DNA of 64,000 nt from Maribacter algarum (ex Zhang et al. 2020) (GCF_005885635.1 NZ_VATY01000001.1:992001-1056000), one strand, 5' to 3'. Positions 24,981 through 34,466 are shown, counted from the stretch's first letter. The notes: generated by a model not told the origin, from the letters alone. A program made the numbers and translations.

Positions 24981-25014
24981 AAATCGCAACAATTCACTTT
25001 GTTGCGATTTTTTT
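24981..25014 (+). terminator. Rho-independent terminator
   Basis: AAATCGCAACAA (24981-24992), a 6-base loop, and TTGTTGCGATTT (24999-25010) form a 12-base-pair stem that runs into further T residues. It ends the transcript of the preceding exported-protein gene, 23 bases after its stop. Confidence 0.9.
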
Positions 25015-25083
25015 TACGCATTGGTGTAACCTTTTGTAATTTCCAGACTATATAGAATTGAAGACCAACAAAAGAAACGCTTT

Positions 25084-25605
25084 TTGGAACAGTTGACCGA
25101 CGAAATCTTAATGGCAAAAGTAGCAAACGGAAACTTGGATTTACTCAAGATTCTCTTTGAAAGACACCATAAACATGTGTTTAACTTTTTACATAAGATG
25201 TGCGGAGACCGAATGTTGAGCGAAGACATTACACAAGAGGTCTTTTACAAATTGATGAAATATAGAACCTCTTACAATGATGGGAAATTTGTTTCGTGGC
25301 TATTCACAATAGCTAGGAACAGTTTAAATACACATTTTAGAAGGGTTTCGAACAAAACTGAAGATATTGAGACCATCGATTACAAAGTTGCCGTTCATGA
25401 AGAGGTAAAACAAGATTATTCCGATTTGCATTTGGCCATCAACAAATTGGATGCTTCAGATAGAGAGTTGGTGATTTTAAATCGATTTCAGGAAATCAAA
25501 TATGAAGAACTTGCGGAGATTGTGGGAAGCACTCCCGGAGCGGTAAAAACCAAAGTCAGCCGCGCATTAAAAAAATTAAGGGCCATTTATTTTAAAAATT
25601 CATAG
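25084..25605 (+). CDS. ECF-type RNA polymerase sigma factor
   Basis: The 173-residue protein contains sigma region 2 (LFERHHKHVFNFLHKMCGDRMLSEDITQEVFYKLMKYRTSY...FVSWLFTIARNSLNTHFRR) and region 4 (LDASDRELVILNRFQEIKYEELAEIVGSTPGAVKTKVSRALKKLR). I use the TTG start at 25084 because it includes the customary LTDEILM lead; an ATG at 25111 is the alternative. The anti-sigma gene starts 2 bases after its stop, so sigma and anti-sigma are made together, the classical partner-switch-free ECF arrangement. Confidence 0.92.
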   Translation: MEQLTDEILMAKVANGNLDLLKILFERHHKHVFNFLHKMCGDRMLSEDITQEVFYKLMKYRTSYNDGKFVSWLFTIARNSLNTHFRRVSNKTEDIETIDYKVAVHEEVKQDYSDLHLAINKLDASDRELVILNRFQEIKYEELAEIVGSTPGAVKTKVSRALKKLRAIYFKNS

Positions 25606-25607
25606 AA

Positions 25608-26405
25608 ATGGAAAAGAATCATGTTATAGAACTACTCCCAGAATATTTGGATGGTCTTTTGAATAAAACTCAAAAGACAACTGTAGAAGCACATCTTAAG
25701 GATTGTAATTCATGTTCACATGAATTAAGTGAGTTGAAAAAGCTCTTTAAAGTATTTAAAGAAGAAAAAGAAACAACTCCTTCAGGTAACCTGAAAACCA
25801 ATTTCTTTGAGCAAATCGAGCTAGAGAAACAAAATAATTCAAAAGTGGTTTCACTGGATAATGTATCAGTTCAGGGCAAAAATAATTGGACCAATAACCT
25901 CTTAAAAATTGCGGCAAGTGTTGTCTTATTAGTTGGTGTTTATTTCTTTGGAAAACAGCAACAAGAGCAAATATCGGGAAAAGAGATTGCTCATCTCGCG
26001 GACGAGACTCAAGCGTTCAAACAAACTGCTATGTTATCCCTAATGGGAAACAAATCTGCCAGCAAACGCATACAAGGCGTGAATTTTATTGAAGAGTTTT
26101 CCGACCCTGACGAAGCTATCGTAAGTGCCTTAGCCGATCGGATGCTAAATGATGAAAACACCAACGTGCGAAGAACTGCCGTTGAAGTTTTAAGTGAGTT
26201 TACAGCTTCTGAAACCGTAAAAAATAGTTTTATCAAAGCTTTGAAAACCGAAAAAGATCCCGGAATTCAAATTACCATCATTCAAGTGTTAGGTAAAATT
26301 CAAGAAAAGAAGGCGGCGGCGTCAATGCAATATCTTTTAGAGCAAGACGATACCCAACCTTATGTAAAAGAAGAACTCGAGTCAGTATTACCAAATATTA
26401 TTTAA
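25608..26405 (+). CDS. Membrane anti-sigma factor with zf-HC2 domain and C-terminal HEAT repeats
   Basis: The 265-residue protein starts with a zinc-binding anti-sigma domain (ELLPEYLDGLLNKTQKTTVEAHLKDCNSCSHEL; H-x3-C-x2-C), then one membrane helix near 105-123 (LLKIAASVVLLVGVYFFGKQ). The outer part contains HEAT-like repeats (DPDEAIVSALADRMLNDENTNVRRTAVEVLSEF, then DPGIQITIIQVLGKIQEKKA). It should sequester the preceding sigma factor, with the HEAT part as a periplasmic sensor or scaffold. The combination is seen in Bacteroidota together with DUF4097 genes, as here. Confidence 0.87.
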   Translation: MEKNHVIELLPEYLDGLLNKTQKTTVEAHLKDCNSCSHELSELKKLFKVFKEEKETTPSGNLKTNFFEQIELEKQNNSKVVSLDNVSVQGKNNWTNNLLKIAASVVLLVGVYFFGKQQQEQISGKEIAHLADETQAFKQTAMLSLMGNKSASKRIQGVNFIEEFSDPDEAIVSALADRMLNDENTNVRRTAVEVLSEFTASETVKNSFIKALKTEKDPGIQITIIQVLGKIQEKKAAASMQYLLEQDDTQPYVKEELESVLPNII

Positions 26406-26425
26406 ACATCAAAAAACGAAAAATC

Positions 26426-27190
26426 ATGAAACGAATTCAAATAACTTTATTAGCATTAATCTTTTGTTCGATACTTGCGGCGCAGGAAGACTATACACAA
26501 TCTCTCGATGGCATTGAGTGGGTGAAAGTTGAATCAAAAGCAGACATCATAGTTCGAACACATGGTGAAAAACAATTACGAATTAAAGCTAAGGCCTCAA
26601 GCAAAAAACCCGAAAAAGCAAAAGGTTTAAAACTTTTGGGAGCTGGGGGCTCTGATAATACCGACGTGGGTTTTTATGTAGTGAAAGAGGGAAATAACCT
26701 CATCGTAAGAAACCTTAGAAAATGGAATAATGGCAATGCTGAAATTTACTTGCCCGCGAATCAAAACATTTCAGTAACTACAAATGGTACAGGTCAAAGC
26801 GATATCAGAATATATGGTTTTAAAGGCGAAATAGAAGCGAACGCAAGGCTGAACGGTGGAATTAAAATTGAAGATGTTAGCGGACCAGTTACAGCCAATT
26901 CATTGAATGGAGGAATCGATATTTCCTTTGTAGAAATTAATCAAGATTCTCCAATAACCGTCTATTCCACGAATGGAGCACTTGATATTAAATTACCAGG
27001 AGATACCCCTGCGAACCTATCCTTGGGTTCAGTTAATGGAGAGATTTATACCAATTTCGAGATTAAGTTTCCAGAAAAAAATGGTTTGAAATCTGTTTCT
27101 ACTCAAAAAATCAGACAGACCATCAACGGTGGTGGGGTTAAGCTACAGCTTAAAACTACCAACGGAAACATTTATTTGAGAAAAGAATAA
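26426..27190 (+). CDS. Exported DUF4097-type beta-repeat protein, paralogue 1
   Basis: The 254-residue protein has a signal peptide (RIQITLLALIFCSILAAQ) and a series of short beta strands with repeated NG-x-I/D motifs (LNGGIKIEDVSGPVTANSLNGGIDI, TNGALDIKL, VNGEIY, TNGNIYLR), typical of DUF4097 right-handed beta-solenoid-like proteins. Function unknown; many are cell-surface or periplasmic. It follows the anti-sigma gene by 20 bases and is probably part of its operon and of its regulated output. Confidence 0.8.
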   Translation: MKRIQITLLALIFCSILAAQEDYTQSLDGIEWVKVESKADIIVRTHGEKQLRIKAKASSKKPEKAKGLKLLGAGGSDNTDVGFYVVKEGNNLIVRNLRKWNNGNAEIYLPANQNISVTTNGTGQSDIRIYGFKGEIEANARLNGGIKIEDVSGPVTANSLNGGIDISFVEINQDSPITVYSTNGALDIKLPGDTPANLSLGSVNGEIYTNFEIKFPEKNGLKSVSTQKIRQTINGGGVKLQLKTTNGNIYLRKE

Positions 27191-27253
27191 TACATCTTAA
27201 TACAAAACTATAATCAGACTCTGAAACCAGTTCAGAATAAAAAACGAACAGTC

Positions 27254-27967
27254 ATGAAAAATTTAGTCAGTATCCTATTGTTAGGCCTCATCAGTCTTAC
27301 AATGAACGCTCAGAAAATTATTGAAAAGAACATCGATTACAAAAATCAGTTTATTGATGTAGAAGTAAAATTTGCCTCACTTATTGAAGTGAAAACTTGG
27401 GATAAATCAACCGTTTACTTTAAAGTCGACCTTACCACAGAAGACGGAAAATTTCAAGACATGTATGAATTAGATATCGATGAGGGTTCAAGCACCATTT
27501 ATATAGAGTCAAAAGCAGAACCCGTTTTTAAGGCGTTTCACGAAGAATGGAATAAAAACAACCCGGATAAAAAGAAGAGATATTACAATACGGGTGATAT
27601 GTATGAATTCAATTATGTTATCTATATACCTAAAAATGCAAGGTTCAAAATTAGTAGCATCAACGGCGATTTAAAATCTGAAGTCATTGAAGGTGAATTT
27701 GAAGCAGACCTTATCAATGGAGATATTGACATCGCCAAATACTCAGGAGAACTTGATTTGAGCACCATCAACGGCGAAATAGACTTAAAAATGACCAATG
27801 TAAAAATGGTTGCAGAAACCATTCATGGGGATATCTACGCCGATGACAAATTGAAATTCAGTTCAACCGATCGTCATGTTGGGCAAAAAATAAGTGGTTC
27901 ACTTGGCAATGCATCCAATCGCTTAAAGCTGAATACAATTAACGGCAATATGTACTTACGCCTGTGA
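27254..27967 (+). CDS. Exported DUF4097-type beta-repeat protein, paralogue 2
   Basis: The 237-residue protein has a signal peptide (LVSILLLGLISLTMNAQ) and the same strand repeat (SSINGDLKSEVIEGEFEADLINGDIDIAKYSGELDLSTINGEIDL, ETIHGDIYA, TINGNMYLRL) as the preceding gene product. The two end in nearly the same motif and arose by duplication. It is the last gene of the sigma/anti-sigma unit. Confidence 0.8.
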   Translation: MKNLVSILLLGLISLTMNAQKIIEKNIDYKNQFIDVEVKFASLIEVKTWDKSTVYFKVDLTTEDGKFQDMYELDIDEGSSTIYIESKAEPVFKAFHEEWNKNNPDKKKRYYNTGDMYEFNYVIYIPKNARFKISSINGDLKSEVIEGEFEADLINGDIDIAKYSGELDLSTINGEIDLKMTNVKMVAETIHGDIYADDKLKFSSTDRHVGQKISGSLGNASNRLKLNTINGNMYLRL

Positions 27968-28000
27968 TTAAGTAAAACATCCATTCGAAAATACTAACCT

Positions 28001-28020
28001 ACCCTGCCAATCAGCAGGGT
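28001..28020. other. Small hairpin in the leader of the amidohydrolase gene
   Basis: ACCCTGC, a 6-base loop and GCAGGGT form 7 perfect base pairs, ending 15 bases before the ATG at 28036. It has no T-run. It could be a terminator remnant of the upstream operon or a 5' leader structure. Confidence 0.4.
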
Positions 28021-28035
28021 CTAAAAAACAATCAT

Positions 28036-30123
28036 ATGAAAAAGTATGCTGTATTGTTCATGGGATTCTTATGTCTTGTTTTGAGTTTCAGTAGTTGTTC
28101 TCAAACCAAATACGATTTAGCCCTAAAAAATGTGGCTTTGTTTGATAGCAAGAACAAAAAGGTTCTAGAAAATAAAACCGTCTTGATAAAAGCTGATACT
28201 ATCGCAGCCATAATTGATGCGTCAACAAATTTTGTTTCGAAAGAAATTATAGCCGGAGGAAATCGGTTGCTAACTCCTGGGTTCATCGACACGCACACCC
28301 ATTTAATGCAGAACTACTCTAGTAGTAGTGACTATGCCCCTGAATATATTGAAGAGGGTAATCAGGATTTAGCCCGTAATCTTATGACTCAAATGTATTT
28401 GGCTTATGGGATAACAACCATAATCGATATGGGACAACCCGAGGAATGGATTGAGGTAACCTTAAATTGGCAAAAGAATCCCTCTCCAGAATATCCTAAT
28501 CTGTTTATCTGTGGTGGATCTATAGTTTCTGATGCGAATTACAGACAGCCACAACATCATATTGAAGTTATGAATCCAGATGATGGAAGAAAAAAAGTCC
28601 GCGAATATGCCAAAAAGGGACTAAAGCATATGAAGTTCTATAGAAAACTGAGGAAACCTGAGTTTGAAGCGATGGTGGATGAAGCTAAAAAATTGGACAT
28701 TACTATTAACACTCATACTGATAACAACGTAGTAACCATTGATGAGGCATTGGAAATGGGTGTCCAAAATTTCGAACATTTCTTTACACTGACTCCATCC
28801 ATCTTAAATTACGATGTGCATTGGAAAGCCATGAATGAAAAGTACGGTTTACAAATGTCTCCCAGTATTGACGAGTTCGCGGCGCATATGGTTTTCTTTT
28901 TTAGCTATATCAAAGAAAATCCTGAGTTTGAAGAAAAACTAATGGGGCTTTTTGACCGAATGGCTGCAAAAGGAGCAACCTTGAGCACCGCGTTAAACGT
29001 TTTAGCCTCAGCAGCTAGAAAGACAGAGTTTTTTACCTCATTCGAGTATTTCCCAATCCGCAGAACTCCCATGGTTGATTACTCCGAAGAACAACAGAAA
29101 CAATTAGATGAAGCCTTTGAAGCCATGATGCTTTATGTGAAAAAGGCTCATGAGAAGGGAGTTAAAATTCGTGTTGGTTCCGATTGTCGCTATGGGGGAA
29201 GAGCTATGCTACATGAGCTTTTGCTATTTCATAACGCCGGCATTCCCATGGAAGATGTATTACAAATAGCCACTCTAAATGGATATGAGTCTATGAAACT
29301 AGATCAAGATTATGGCACAATTGAGGTAGGCAAAAAAGCAGATTTACTGCTTTTTGACAAAAATCCGTTCGAGGATAATAAGAATCTCTTATATAAAAAA
29401 ACGATTATAAAGGGCGGAAAACTTTTCTCTCCGAAGAAATCACTAGCCTATGATTTACAGGATATCATCATTGACGAAGGAAAGGAAAGAGGACTAAAAT
29501 GGTTCGAGGAAATGAAAAGTAAGCAGATATACGAATCCGCAGATAAGGATGAATTAAAAAATGTGGTAAGCACCTTTTTAGGTGATGGAAGAGTTGAAGA
29601 TGCAAAAACAGTCCTTGGTATTTTCAAGGAAAATTTCCCGAACCAAATCATGAATGTAGATGGCACCATTTTGACGAATGGAACCTACGCTCGCTTAAGA
29701 AATAAAAATTATAAAGAGGCCATAGCGTTTTATGAGTTTGGTCAGTCCAACTTTTCAAAGTCCGAAAAAACCTTGCCTCTGGCTGTTTTAATCACAATAC
29801 TTAAGGAGGGAATTTCCGAAGCTAAACTACACTATGAGTCAATAAAAAATGATAATTCCTTTATTTTCAATGAAGATGAAATGAACGGTGTCGGGTATCT
29901 CCTGCTTCAGCTTGACAAGCCCCAAGAGGCAATTACTATTTTCAATCTTAACATAAAAGCCTTTCCAAACTCCTGGAATGTTTATGATAGTATGGGAGAA
30001 GCTTATATGTCAGTTGGACAAAAAACCTTGGCCATCCAAAACTATAAGAAATCCATAGAGCTTAACCCTGAAAACGAATATGGAAAAGAACAATTAAAAA
30101 AACTTGGAGCCTCACATAAGTAA
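28036..30123 (+). CDS. Lipoprotein amidohydrolase fused to C-terminal TPR repeats
   Basis: The 695-residue protein has a lipobox (LSFSSCSQ). Residues ~25-460 form an amidohydrolase-superfamily barrel: TPGFIDTHTHLM (first metal His pair), HMKFYRKL (a Lys that could be carboxylated), NTHTDNN, FEHFF, VGSDCRYGGRAMLHE (metal Asp) and the end motif IEVGKKADLLLFDKNPF. Residues ~480-695 are helical with two or more TPRs (LLQLDKPQEAITIFNLNIKAFPNSWNVYDSMGEAYMSVGQKTLAIQNYKKSIELNPENE). Related exported imidazolonepropionase-like or dipeptidase-like enzymes exist; the substrate is unknown. It is anchored in the periplasm or the outer membrane. Confidence 0.85.
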   Translation: MKKYAVLFMGFLCLVLSFSSCSQTKYDLALKNVALFDSKNKKVLENKTVLIKADTIAAIIDASTNFVSKEIIAGGNRLLTPGFIDTHTHLMQNYSSSSDYAPEYIEEGNQDLARNLMTQMYLAYGITTIIDMGQPEEWIEVTLNWQKNPSPEYPNLFICGGSIVSDANYRQPQHHIEVMNPDDGRKKVREYAKKGLKHMKFYRKLRKPEFEAMVDEAKKLDITINTHTDNNVVTIDEALEMGVQNFEHFFTLTPSILNYDVHWKAMNEKYGLQMSPSIDEFAAHMVFFFSYIKENPEFEEKLMGLFDRMAAKGATLSTALNVLASAARKTEFFTSFEYFPIRRTPMVDYSEEQQKQLDEAFEAMMLYVKKAHEKGVKIRVGSDCRYGGRAMLHELLLFHNAGIPMEDVLQIATLNGYESMKLDQDYGTIEVGKKADLLLFDKNPFEDNKNLLYKKTIIKGGKLFSPKKSLAYDLQDIIIDEGKERGLKWFEEMKSKQIYESADKDELKNVVSTFLGDGRVEDAKTVLGIFKENFPNQIMNVDGTILTNGTYARLRNKNYKEAIAFYEFGQSNFSKSEKTLPLAVLITILKEGISEAKLHYESIKNDNSFIFNEDEMNGVGYLLLQLDKPQEAITIFNLNIKAFPNSWNVYDSMGEAYMSVGQKTLAIQNYKKSIELNPENEYGKEQLKKLGASHK

Positions 30124-30217
30124 TTACAATTTGTTAAAAAAAGATTAAAATCGAATCTTACTGTAACTACCTAATTTTTTGTGAGTCTTTAAGACACATC
30201 AATCTTAAATCGAAAAC

Positions 30218-32869
30218 ATGAAGACCAACTTAATTACTGTTTGCACAATTCTCTTTGTGCAAACAGTATTTTTTGCGCAAGACTCTACCGATGTTGTTAT
30301 TAAAAGAACATACACCACCAAATTTCTTGACAAGGTAGCTTCCCCTGAAATAGATGGACTTCTTGATGACCCAGGTTGGAATGTGATAGAATGGGAAGGT
30401 GACTTCATCGAACGAAGACCTGACGAAAACACAACACCAGACCATAAGACAAAGTTTAAGATTGTTTACGACGAAAAATTCTTGTATGTCGGTATACGGG
30501 CATATGACAGTGACCCTGACAAGATTGAAATGCGGCTCTCAAGACGTGACGGATTTCAAGGAGATTGGGTAGGTATTTTTATTGATAGTTATCACGATAA
30601 AAGGAGTTCCTTCGGTTTTATCACCACGGCCGCGGGTGTCAAAGCAGATTTTTTCACCTCAGAAAACGGTAACAATGAAGATGAAAGTTGGAACCCTATA
30701 TGGTATACTAAAACGAATGTTGATAAGGAAGGTTGGACCGCCGAAATGAAAATACCCTTTAGTCAATTGAAATTTGGAAAAGCCAAGGAGCAGGTTTGGG
30801 GTATCCAATTAGATCGTCAATACTTTAGAGGTGCGGAACGATACTCTTGGCAACGAATTAAACAAGATACCCCGGGTTTTGTAAGTGAATTTGGTCTTTT
30901 AGAAGGACTAATCGATTTAGTACCCCAAAAACAGCTCGAGATACAGCCCTATACTGTTGCCAAAATGGAAACTTTTGAGGCTGAAGCTGGAAACCCTTTT
31001 CGTGATGGTCGCGATGGCCAAATAACAGGAGGGCTTGACGCTAAAATTGGTATCACAAATGACCTTACTTTAGATTTAACTGTAAACCCTGATTTTGGAC
31101 AGGTAGAGGCCGACCCTTCCGCAATCGCCCTAGACGGATTTCAGATTTTCTTTCGTGAGCAGCGTCCTTTTTTCGTGGAAAACAAGAACATATTTGACTA
31201 TCGTGTTAGTCAATCAGAAGCCGGTAATACTTTCGGATTTGATAATGTTTTCTATTCCCGAAGAATAGGAAGAAGTCCGCAAGGTTTTCCAAATACAGAA
31301 GACGGAGAATATGTAGATCAGCCTGAAAACACATCTATTTTAGGGGCTGCAAAATTCAGTGGAAAGACCAAAGACGGTTGGTCCATTGGTGTTCTGGAAA
31401 GTGTTACTGCGAAAAAATATGCAACCATCGATAATAACGGAGAGCGAAGAAAAGAAGTAGTTGAACCGCTGACGAATTACTTTGTTGGTCGCGTTCAGAA
31501 AGATTTTAATGACAGGAATACTTTTGTTGGCGGAATCTTTACAGCTACAAACAGAGACCAACTTACACCAGAACTTAACTTCTTGCATCATTCAGCCTTT
31601 ACCGGTGGTATTGATTTCAAACACCAATGGCAAGAACGTGATTGGTATGTTGGTGGGAATCTAATTTTTAGTCGTGTAAATGGAAGTACAGAGGCCATTT
31701 CAAACACTCAGCAGTCCATAGCACATCTATTTCAACGTGCGGGTGCTGATCATGTTTCCGTTGAAGAAGATAGAACTTCATTAACCGGCACTGGAGGTAA
31801 TCTTCAGTTAGGAAAAGTTGGTAATGGAAACTGGAAGTTCGAAACGGGGGCTACTTGGCGGTCCCCAGAATTGGAATTGAATGATATCGGTTTTCAACGG
31901 CAAGCAGATGATATTAGACATTATACATGGATTGGGTATCAAACCTTAAAACCAACTGAAACTTTTAGAAGAGTAGGCATCAATTACAACCATTGGAGTG
32001 TTTGGGATTTCGGAGGTAACCACAATAGCCTTCGTTTTAATACCAATAGCTGGCAAAACTGGGACAATAACTGGTTCACCAATCTCGGTATCACCTATGC
32101 ACCTAAACAGTACTCCAATTTTGCTTTGCGAGGTGGTCCAAGACTCCGCCAGGCATCTGAAATAAGCTTCTTTAATGGATATAATACCGATAGACGAAAA
32201 AAAGTTCGTTTCAATGTTTTCCATAGAGGACAAAAAGGAACGGACAATTCATACAATTCATATAACATTGATTTTGGTGTTACCTATCAACCTTTTAACG
32301 CTTTAAGTATCTCTGCAAACCCAGAATATGGAATCAATATGGACAAATTACAATACATTGATAATATTGATGTGAATGGGGAGACTACTTATCTCACCGG
32401 TACAGTAAACCAGAGAACGCTAAGTATGTCTTTGCGTCTAAACTATACCATAAATCCGAATTTGACCGTTCAATATTGGGGACAACCTTTTATCTCTAGA
32501 GGAAGATATAGTGATTTCAAGGAAGTGGTAAACCCTATGGGAAGTAAATTCAATGACCGTATCTCCTTGTATCCTGAAAATCAAATTTCTTTTGCTGATG
32601 GTACATATTCGGTAGATAGAAACTTGGATGATGTCACGGATTTTACTTTTGGTAACCCTGATTTTTCATTTGTGCAGTTTAGGTCAAATCTTGTAGTTCG
32701 ATGGGAATATATTCCAGGTTCAGAAATATTCTTGGTTTGGTCTCAAGATGTTTCCCAATCAGGTGACCCACAAAATGGACTTTTAAATGACCTCGGAAAC
32801 AATATTTTTAATGACGAAAAGTCACAGAATATCTTCTTGGTAAAGGCTACTTATCGCTTTGTTCTATAG
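30218..32869 (+). CDS. DUF5916 outer-membrane protein with CBM9-like N-terminal domain
   Basis: The 883-residue protein has a signal peptide (LITVCTILFVQTVFFAQ). An N-terminal carbohydrate-binding-family-9-like domain follows (SPEIDGLLDDPGWNVIEWEGDFIERRPDE, FKIVYDEKFLYVGIRAYDSDPDKIEMRLSRRDGFQGDWVGIFIDSYHD). The remaining ~650 residues look like a DUF5916 beta-barrel (GGLDAKIGITNDLTLDLTVNPDFGQVEADPS and a terminal ...FLVKATYRFVL with a C-terminal aromatic/Leu, typical of outer-membrane insertion). The role is not known. Its stop is 3 bases from the convergent DUF423 gene stop. Confidence 0.85.
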   Translation: MKTNLITVCTILFVQTVFFAQDSTDVVIKRTYTTKFLDKVASPEIDGLLDDPGWNVIEWEGDFIERRPDENTTPDHKTKFKIVYDEKFLYVGIRAYDSDPDKIEMRLSRRDGFQGDWVGIFIDSYHDKRSSFGFITTAAGVKADFFTSENGNNEDESWNPIWYTKTNVDKEGWTAEMKIPFSQLKFGKAKEQVWGIQLDRQYFRGAERYSWQRIKQDTPGFVSEFGLLEGLIDLVPQKQLEIQPYTVAKMETFEAEAGNPFRDGRDGQITGGLDAKIGITNDLTLDLTVNPDFGQVEADPSAIALDGFQIFFREQRPFFVENKNIFDYRVSQSEAGNTFGFDNVFYSRRIGRSPQGFPNTEDGEYVDQPENTSILGAAKFSGKTKDGWSIGVLESVTAKKYATIDNNGERRKEVVEPLTNYFVGRVQKDFNDRNTFVGGIFTATNRDQLTPELNFLHHSAFTGGIDFKHQWQERDWYVGGNLIFSRVNGSTEAISNTQQSIAHLFQRAGADHVSVEEDRTSLTGTGGNLQLGKVGNGNWKFETGATWRSPELELNDIGFQRQADDIRHYTWIGYQTLKPTETFRRVGINYNHWSVWDFGGNHNSLRFNTNSWQNWDNNWFTNLGITYAPKQYSNFALRGGPRLRQASEISFFNGYNTDRRKKVRFNVFHRGQKGTDNSYNSYNIDFGVTYQPFNALSISANPEYGINMDKLQYIDNIDVNGETTYLTGTVNQRTLSMSLRLNYTINPNLTVQYWGQPFISRGRYSDFKEVVNPMGSKFNDRISLYPENQISFADGTYSVDRNLDDVTDFTFGNPDFSFVQFRSNLVVRWEYIPGSEIFLVWSQDVSQSGDPQNGLLNDLGNNIFNDEKSQNIFLVKATYRFVL

Positions 32870-32872
32870 GAA

Positions 32873-33259
32873 TTAAACAATGTTCTGAATAAAAGAGTAC
32901 AAAAGCAAGCTCCATCCTATTACTAAAAGCAAACCACCGATTGGAGTGATGGGACCAAGGAATTTCAGTTTTTTTCCTTTGGATGCACTTAGGGTCAATC
33001 CATAGATGCTAAAGGAAAAAAGGAAAGTTCCTAGGATAAAACAGTATATCATATACTTTTCTACTGTTGTTGTAAGGTTTAGATTGAAACCTAGTATCAA
33101 TAAAACTAAAGCGTGATACATTTGGTACTTTACTCCGGTCTCAAAACTTTTCAGTTGATCTTCGGAAAAAGACTTTTTAAGAGCATGTGCCCCAAAGGCT
33201 CCAAAAAACACTGCCAATAATCCGTAAAGAGCACCTATAAAATGAGCTAAGAGAACCAT
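32873..33259 (-). CDS. DUF423 (YwdK-like) small membrane protein
   Basis: The 128-residue protein has four hydrophobic helices and the DUF423 start motif GALYGLLAVFFGAFGAHALKKSFSEDQLKSFETGVKYQMYHALVLL, ending in GPITPIGGLLLVIGWSLL. This is a widespread membrane family of unknown function. It is monocistronic, with the neighbouring metallopeptidase-like gene 61 bases upstream on the same strand (towards higher coordinates). Confidence 0.9.
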   Translation of the reverse strand: MVLLAHFIGALYGLLAVFFGAFGAHALKKSFSEDQLKSFETGVKYQMYHALVLLILGFNLNLTTTVEKYMIYCFILGTFLFSFSIYGLTLSASKGKKLKFLGPITPIGGLLLVIGWSLLLYSFIQNIV

Positions 33260-33320
33260 AATTAAAAGTTATGGCCCGAAGATAACTATTACCTAGAATT
33301 TTTCGGAATTGAGAAATCAA

Positions 33321-33833
33321 TTATTGCAATGATACCGCGGCCACAGGTTCTTTCGTTTCTTTTGCCAAATAAACCGGCGATGTCGTAAATAAGTTTTCCA
33401 CCTGATTCTCCCAATCACGAGCTAGATCATAGTAGCTTGTGTTGGTTACCGCCATTATTTCATTACAATCTTGACAGGTATGTTTGTAATCCAGAAAGTG
33501 GTGGGCAAATTCATGAAAAGCAACCACTTTTAACATTTCGGGATCCAACATTGCAGCCCAATTAATTAAAATATTTTCAACATTTCCCTCTGCATCCCGA
33601 GTTACCATTCCTAAAACTGTATTACCTTCCTCTAAAGGTAAAGAACTTGTGATATCAATATTATTGAGTTGAAAGAGTTTTTCGTGATAATCGATATTAT
33701 ATTTTTTACATTCTTCGAAAAACTCATTGAGAATAGACTGTAAGCGTCCATCGATATCGACACTTTTTTGGGCATTTGCAGAAGATAAGCCCAGAAATAG
33801 GCATATCATAACGAAGCAGGAACATGCTTTCAT
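33321..33833 (-). CDS. Exported putative zinc metallopeptidase
   Basis: The 170-residue protein has a signal peptide (CSCFVMICLFLGLSSANAQ). It contains an HExxH zinc site in VVAFHEFAHHFLDYKHTCQDCNEIM: the His at +11 from the first His could be a third ligand, one residue longer than the metzincin HExxHxxGxxH, and the C-x-x-C-x-x-I-M that follows is reminiscent of a Met-turn. I do not recognise a named peptidase family. Small exported HExxH proteins of this kind are frequent in Flavobacteriia. Confidence 0.65.
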   Translation of the reverse strand: MKACSCFVMICLFLGLSSANAQKSVDIDGRLQSILNEFFEECKKYNIDYHEKLFQLNNIDITSSLPLEEGNTVLGMVTRDAEGNVENILINWAAMLDPEMLKVVAFHEFAHHFLDYKHTCQDCNEIMAVTNTSYYDLARDWENQVENLFTTSPVYLAKETKEPVAAVSLQ

Positions 33834-34023
33834 AGAGGTAGTAGATTTTGGTTGAATTTGGGTTGGTTGGATAGTGAGTCTGCCCTAAGCACATTCATCA
33901 AATCCTCAAATAATTAAACGATTAAATTTGAATTTTATTGATTTCTTGGCATATTTTAACACTATTGATATTAATTAGTGTAATTTATTAAGAAATTCTT
34001 AAGTTGTATTGACTGCAAAACAA

Positions 34024-34065
34024 GGCTCTTCCACCAAAAACCTTTCGGTTAAAGAGTCAAGAGCC
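34024..34065 (-). terminator. Possible terminator stem for the leftward NTF2-like gene
   Basis: GGCTCTT (34024-34030) and AAGAGCC (34059-34065) are complementary, with an inner AACC/GGTT stem. On the reverse strand the stem is followed by TTGTTTTG. It lies 30 bases after the stop of the gene at 34095-34466. The rest of 33834-34094 is AT-rich and holds nothing else I can name. Confidence 0.4.
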
Positions 34066-34094
34066 ATGAATTTTTGAGAAGTTATTAAAAAGAA

Positions 34095-34466
34095 TTATTG
34101 TTCTGCCTCATCGTAAAAGAATTGCTCCTTTACAATTTTTCCGTCTTTAACCTGATACACACCTATTTCAGACATTGTAGATCTATGACCTGAAGGCCTG
34201 TGCGTAGTATCCATTTCGAAACGAACCGAGAACCAATTTTCGGCAACTATAGGTTCGGAGACGGAGGTCTGATGGACTTCGAAATTTTCTTTCCACCATT
34301 CCCCTTTTTTCTGTAGCCCTTCGAAACCCTCAGCAATGCCACCTTCACCCTTGCCATCATTTTCTATGCTGACTACATTCGGACTATATAAATGTTGATA
34401 AGGTGTTTCAAAGTCTCCTTCTTGACACCATTTTACTAACTTTTCTGCGATTTCTTTTGTTTCCAT
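34095..34466 (-). CDS. SnoaL/NTF2-like small cytoplasmic protein
   Basis: The 123-residue protein is a single NTF2-like cone: helix EIAEKLVKWCQEGDFETPYQHLYSPNVVSIE at the start and VRFEMDTTHRPSGHRSTMSEIGVYQVKDGKIVKEQFFYDE at the end. It has no signal peptide. SnoaL-like proteins may be polyketide-cyclase-type isomerases or ligand binders; conserved catalytic residues are not clear. It stands alone. Confidence 0.8.
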   Translation of the reverse strand: METKEIAEKLVKWCQEGDFETPYQHLYSPNVVSIENDGKGEGGIAEGFEGLQKKGEWWKENFEVHQTSVSEPIVAENWFSVRFEMDTTHRPSGHRSTMSEIGVYQVKDGKIVKEQFFYDEAEQ

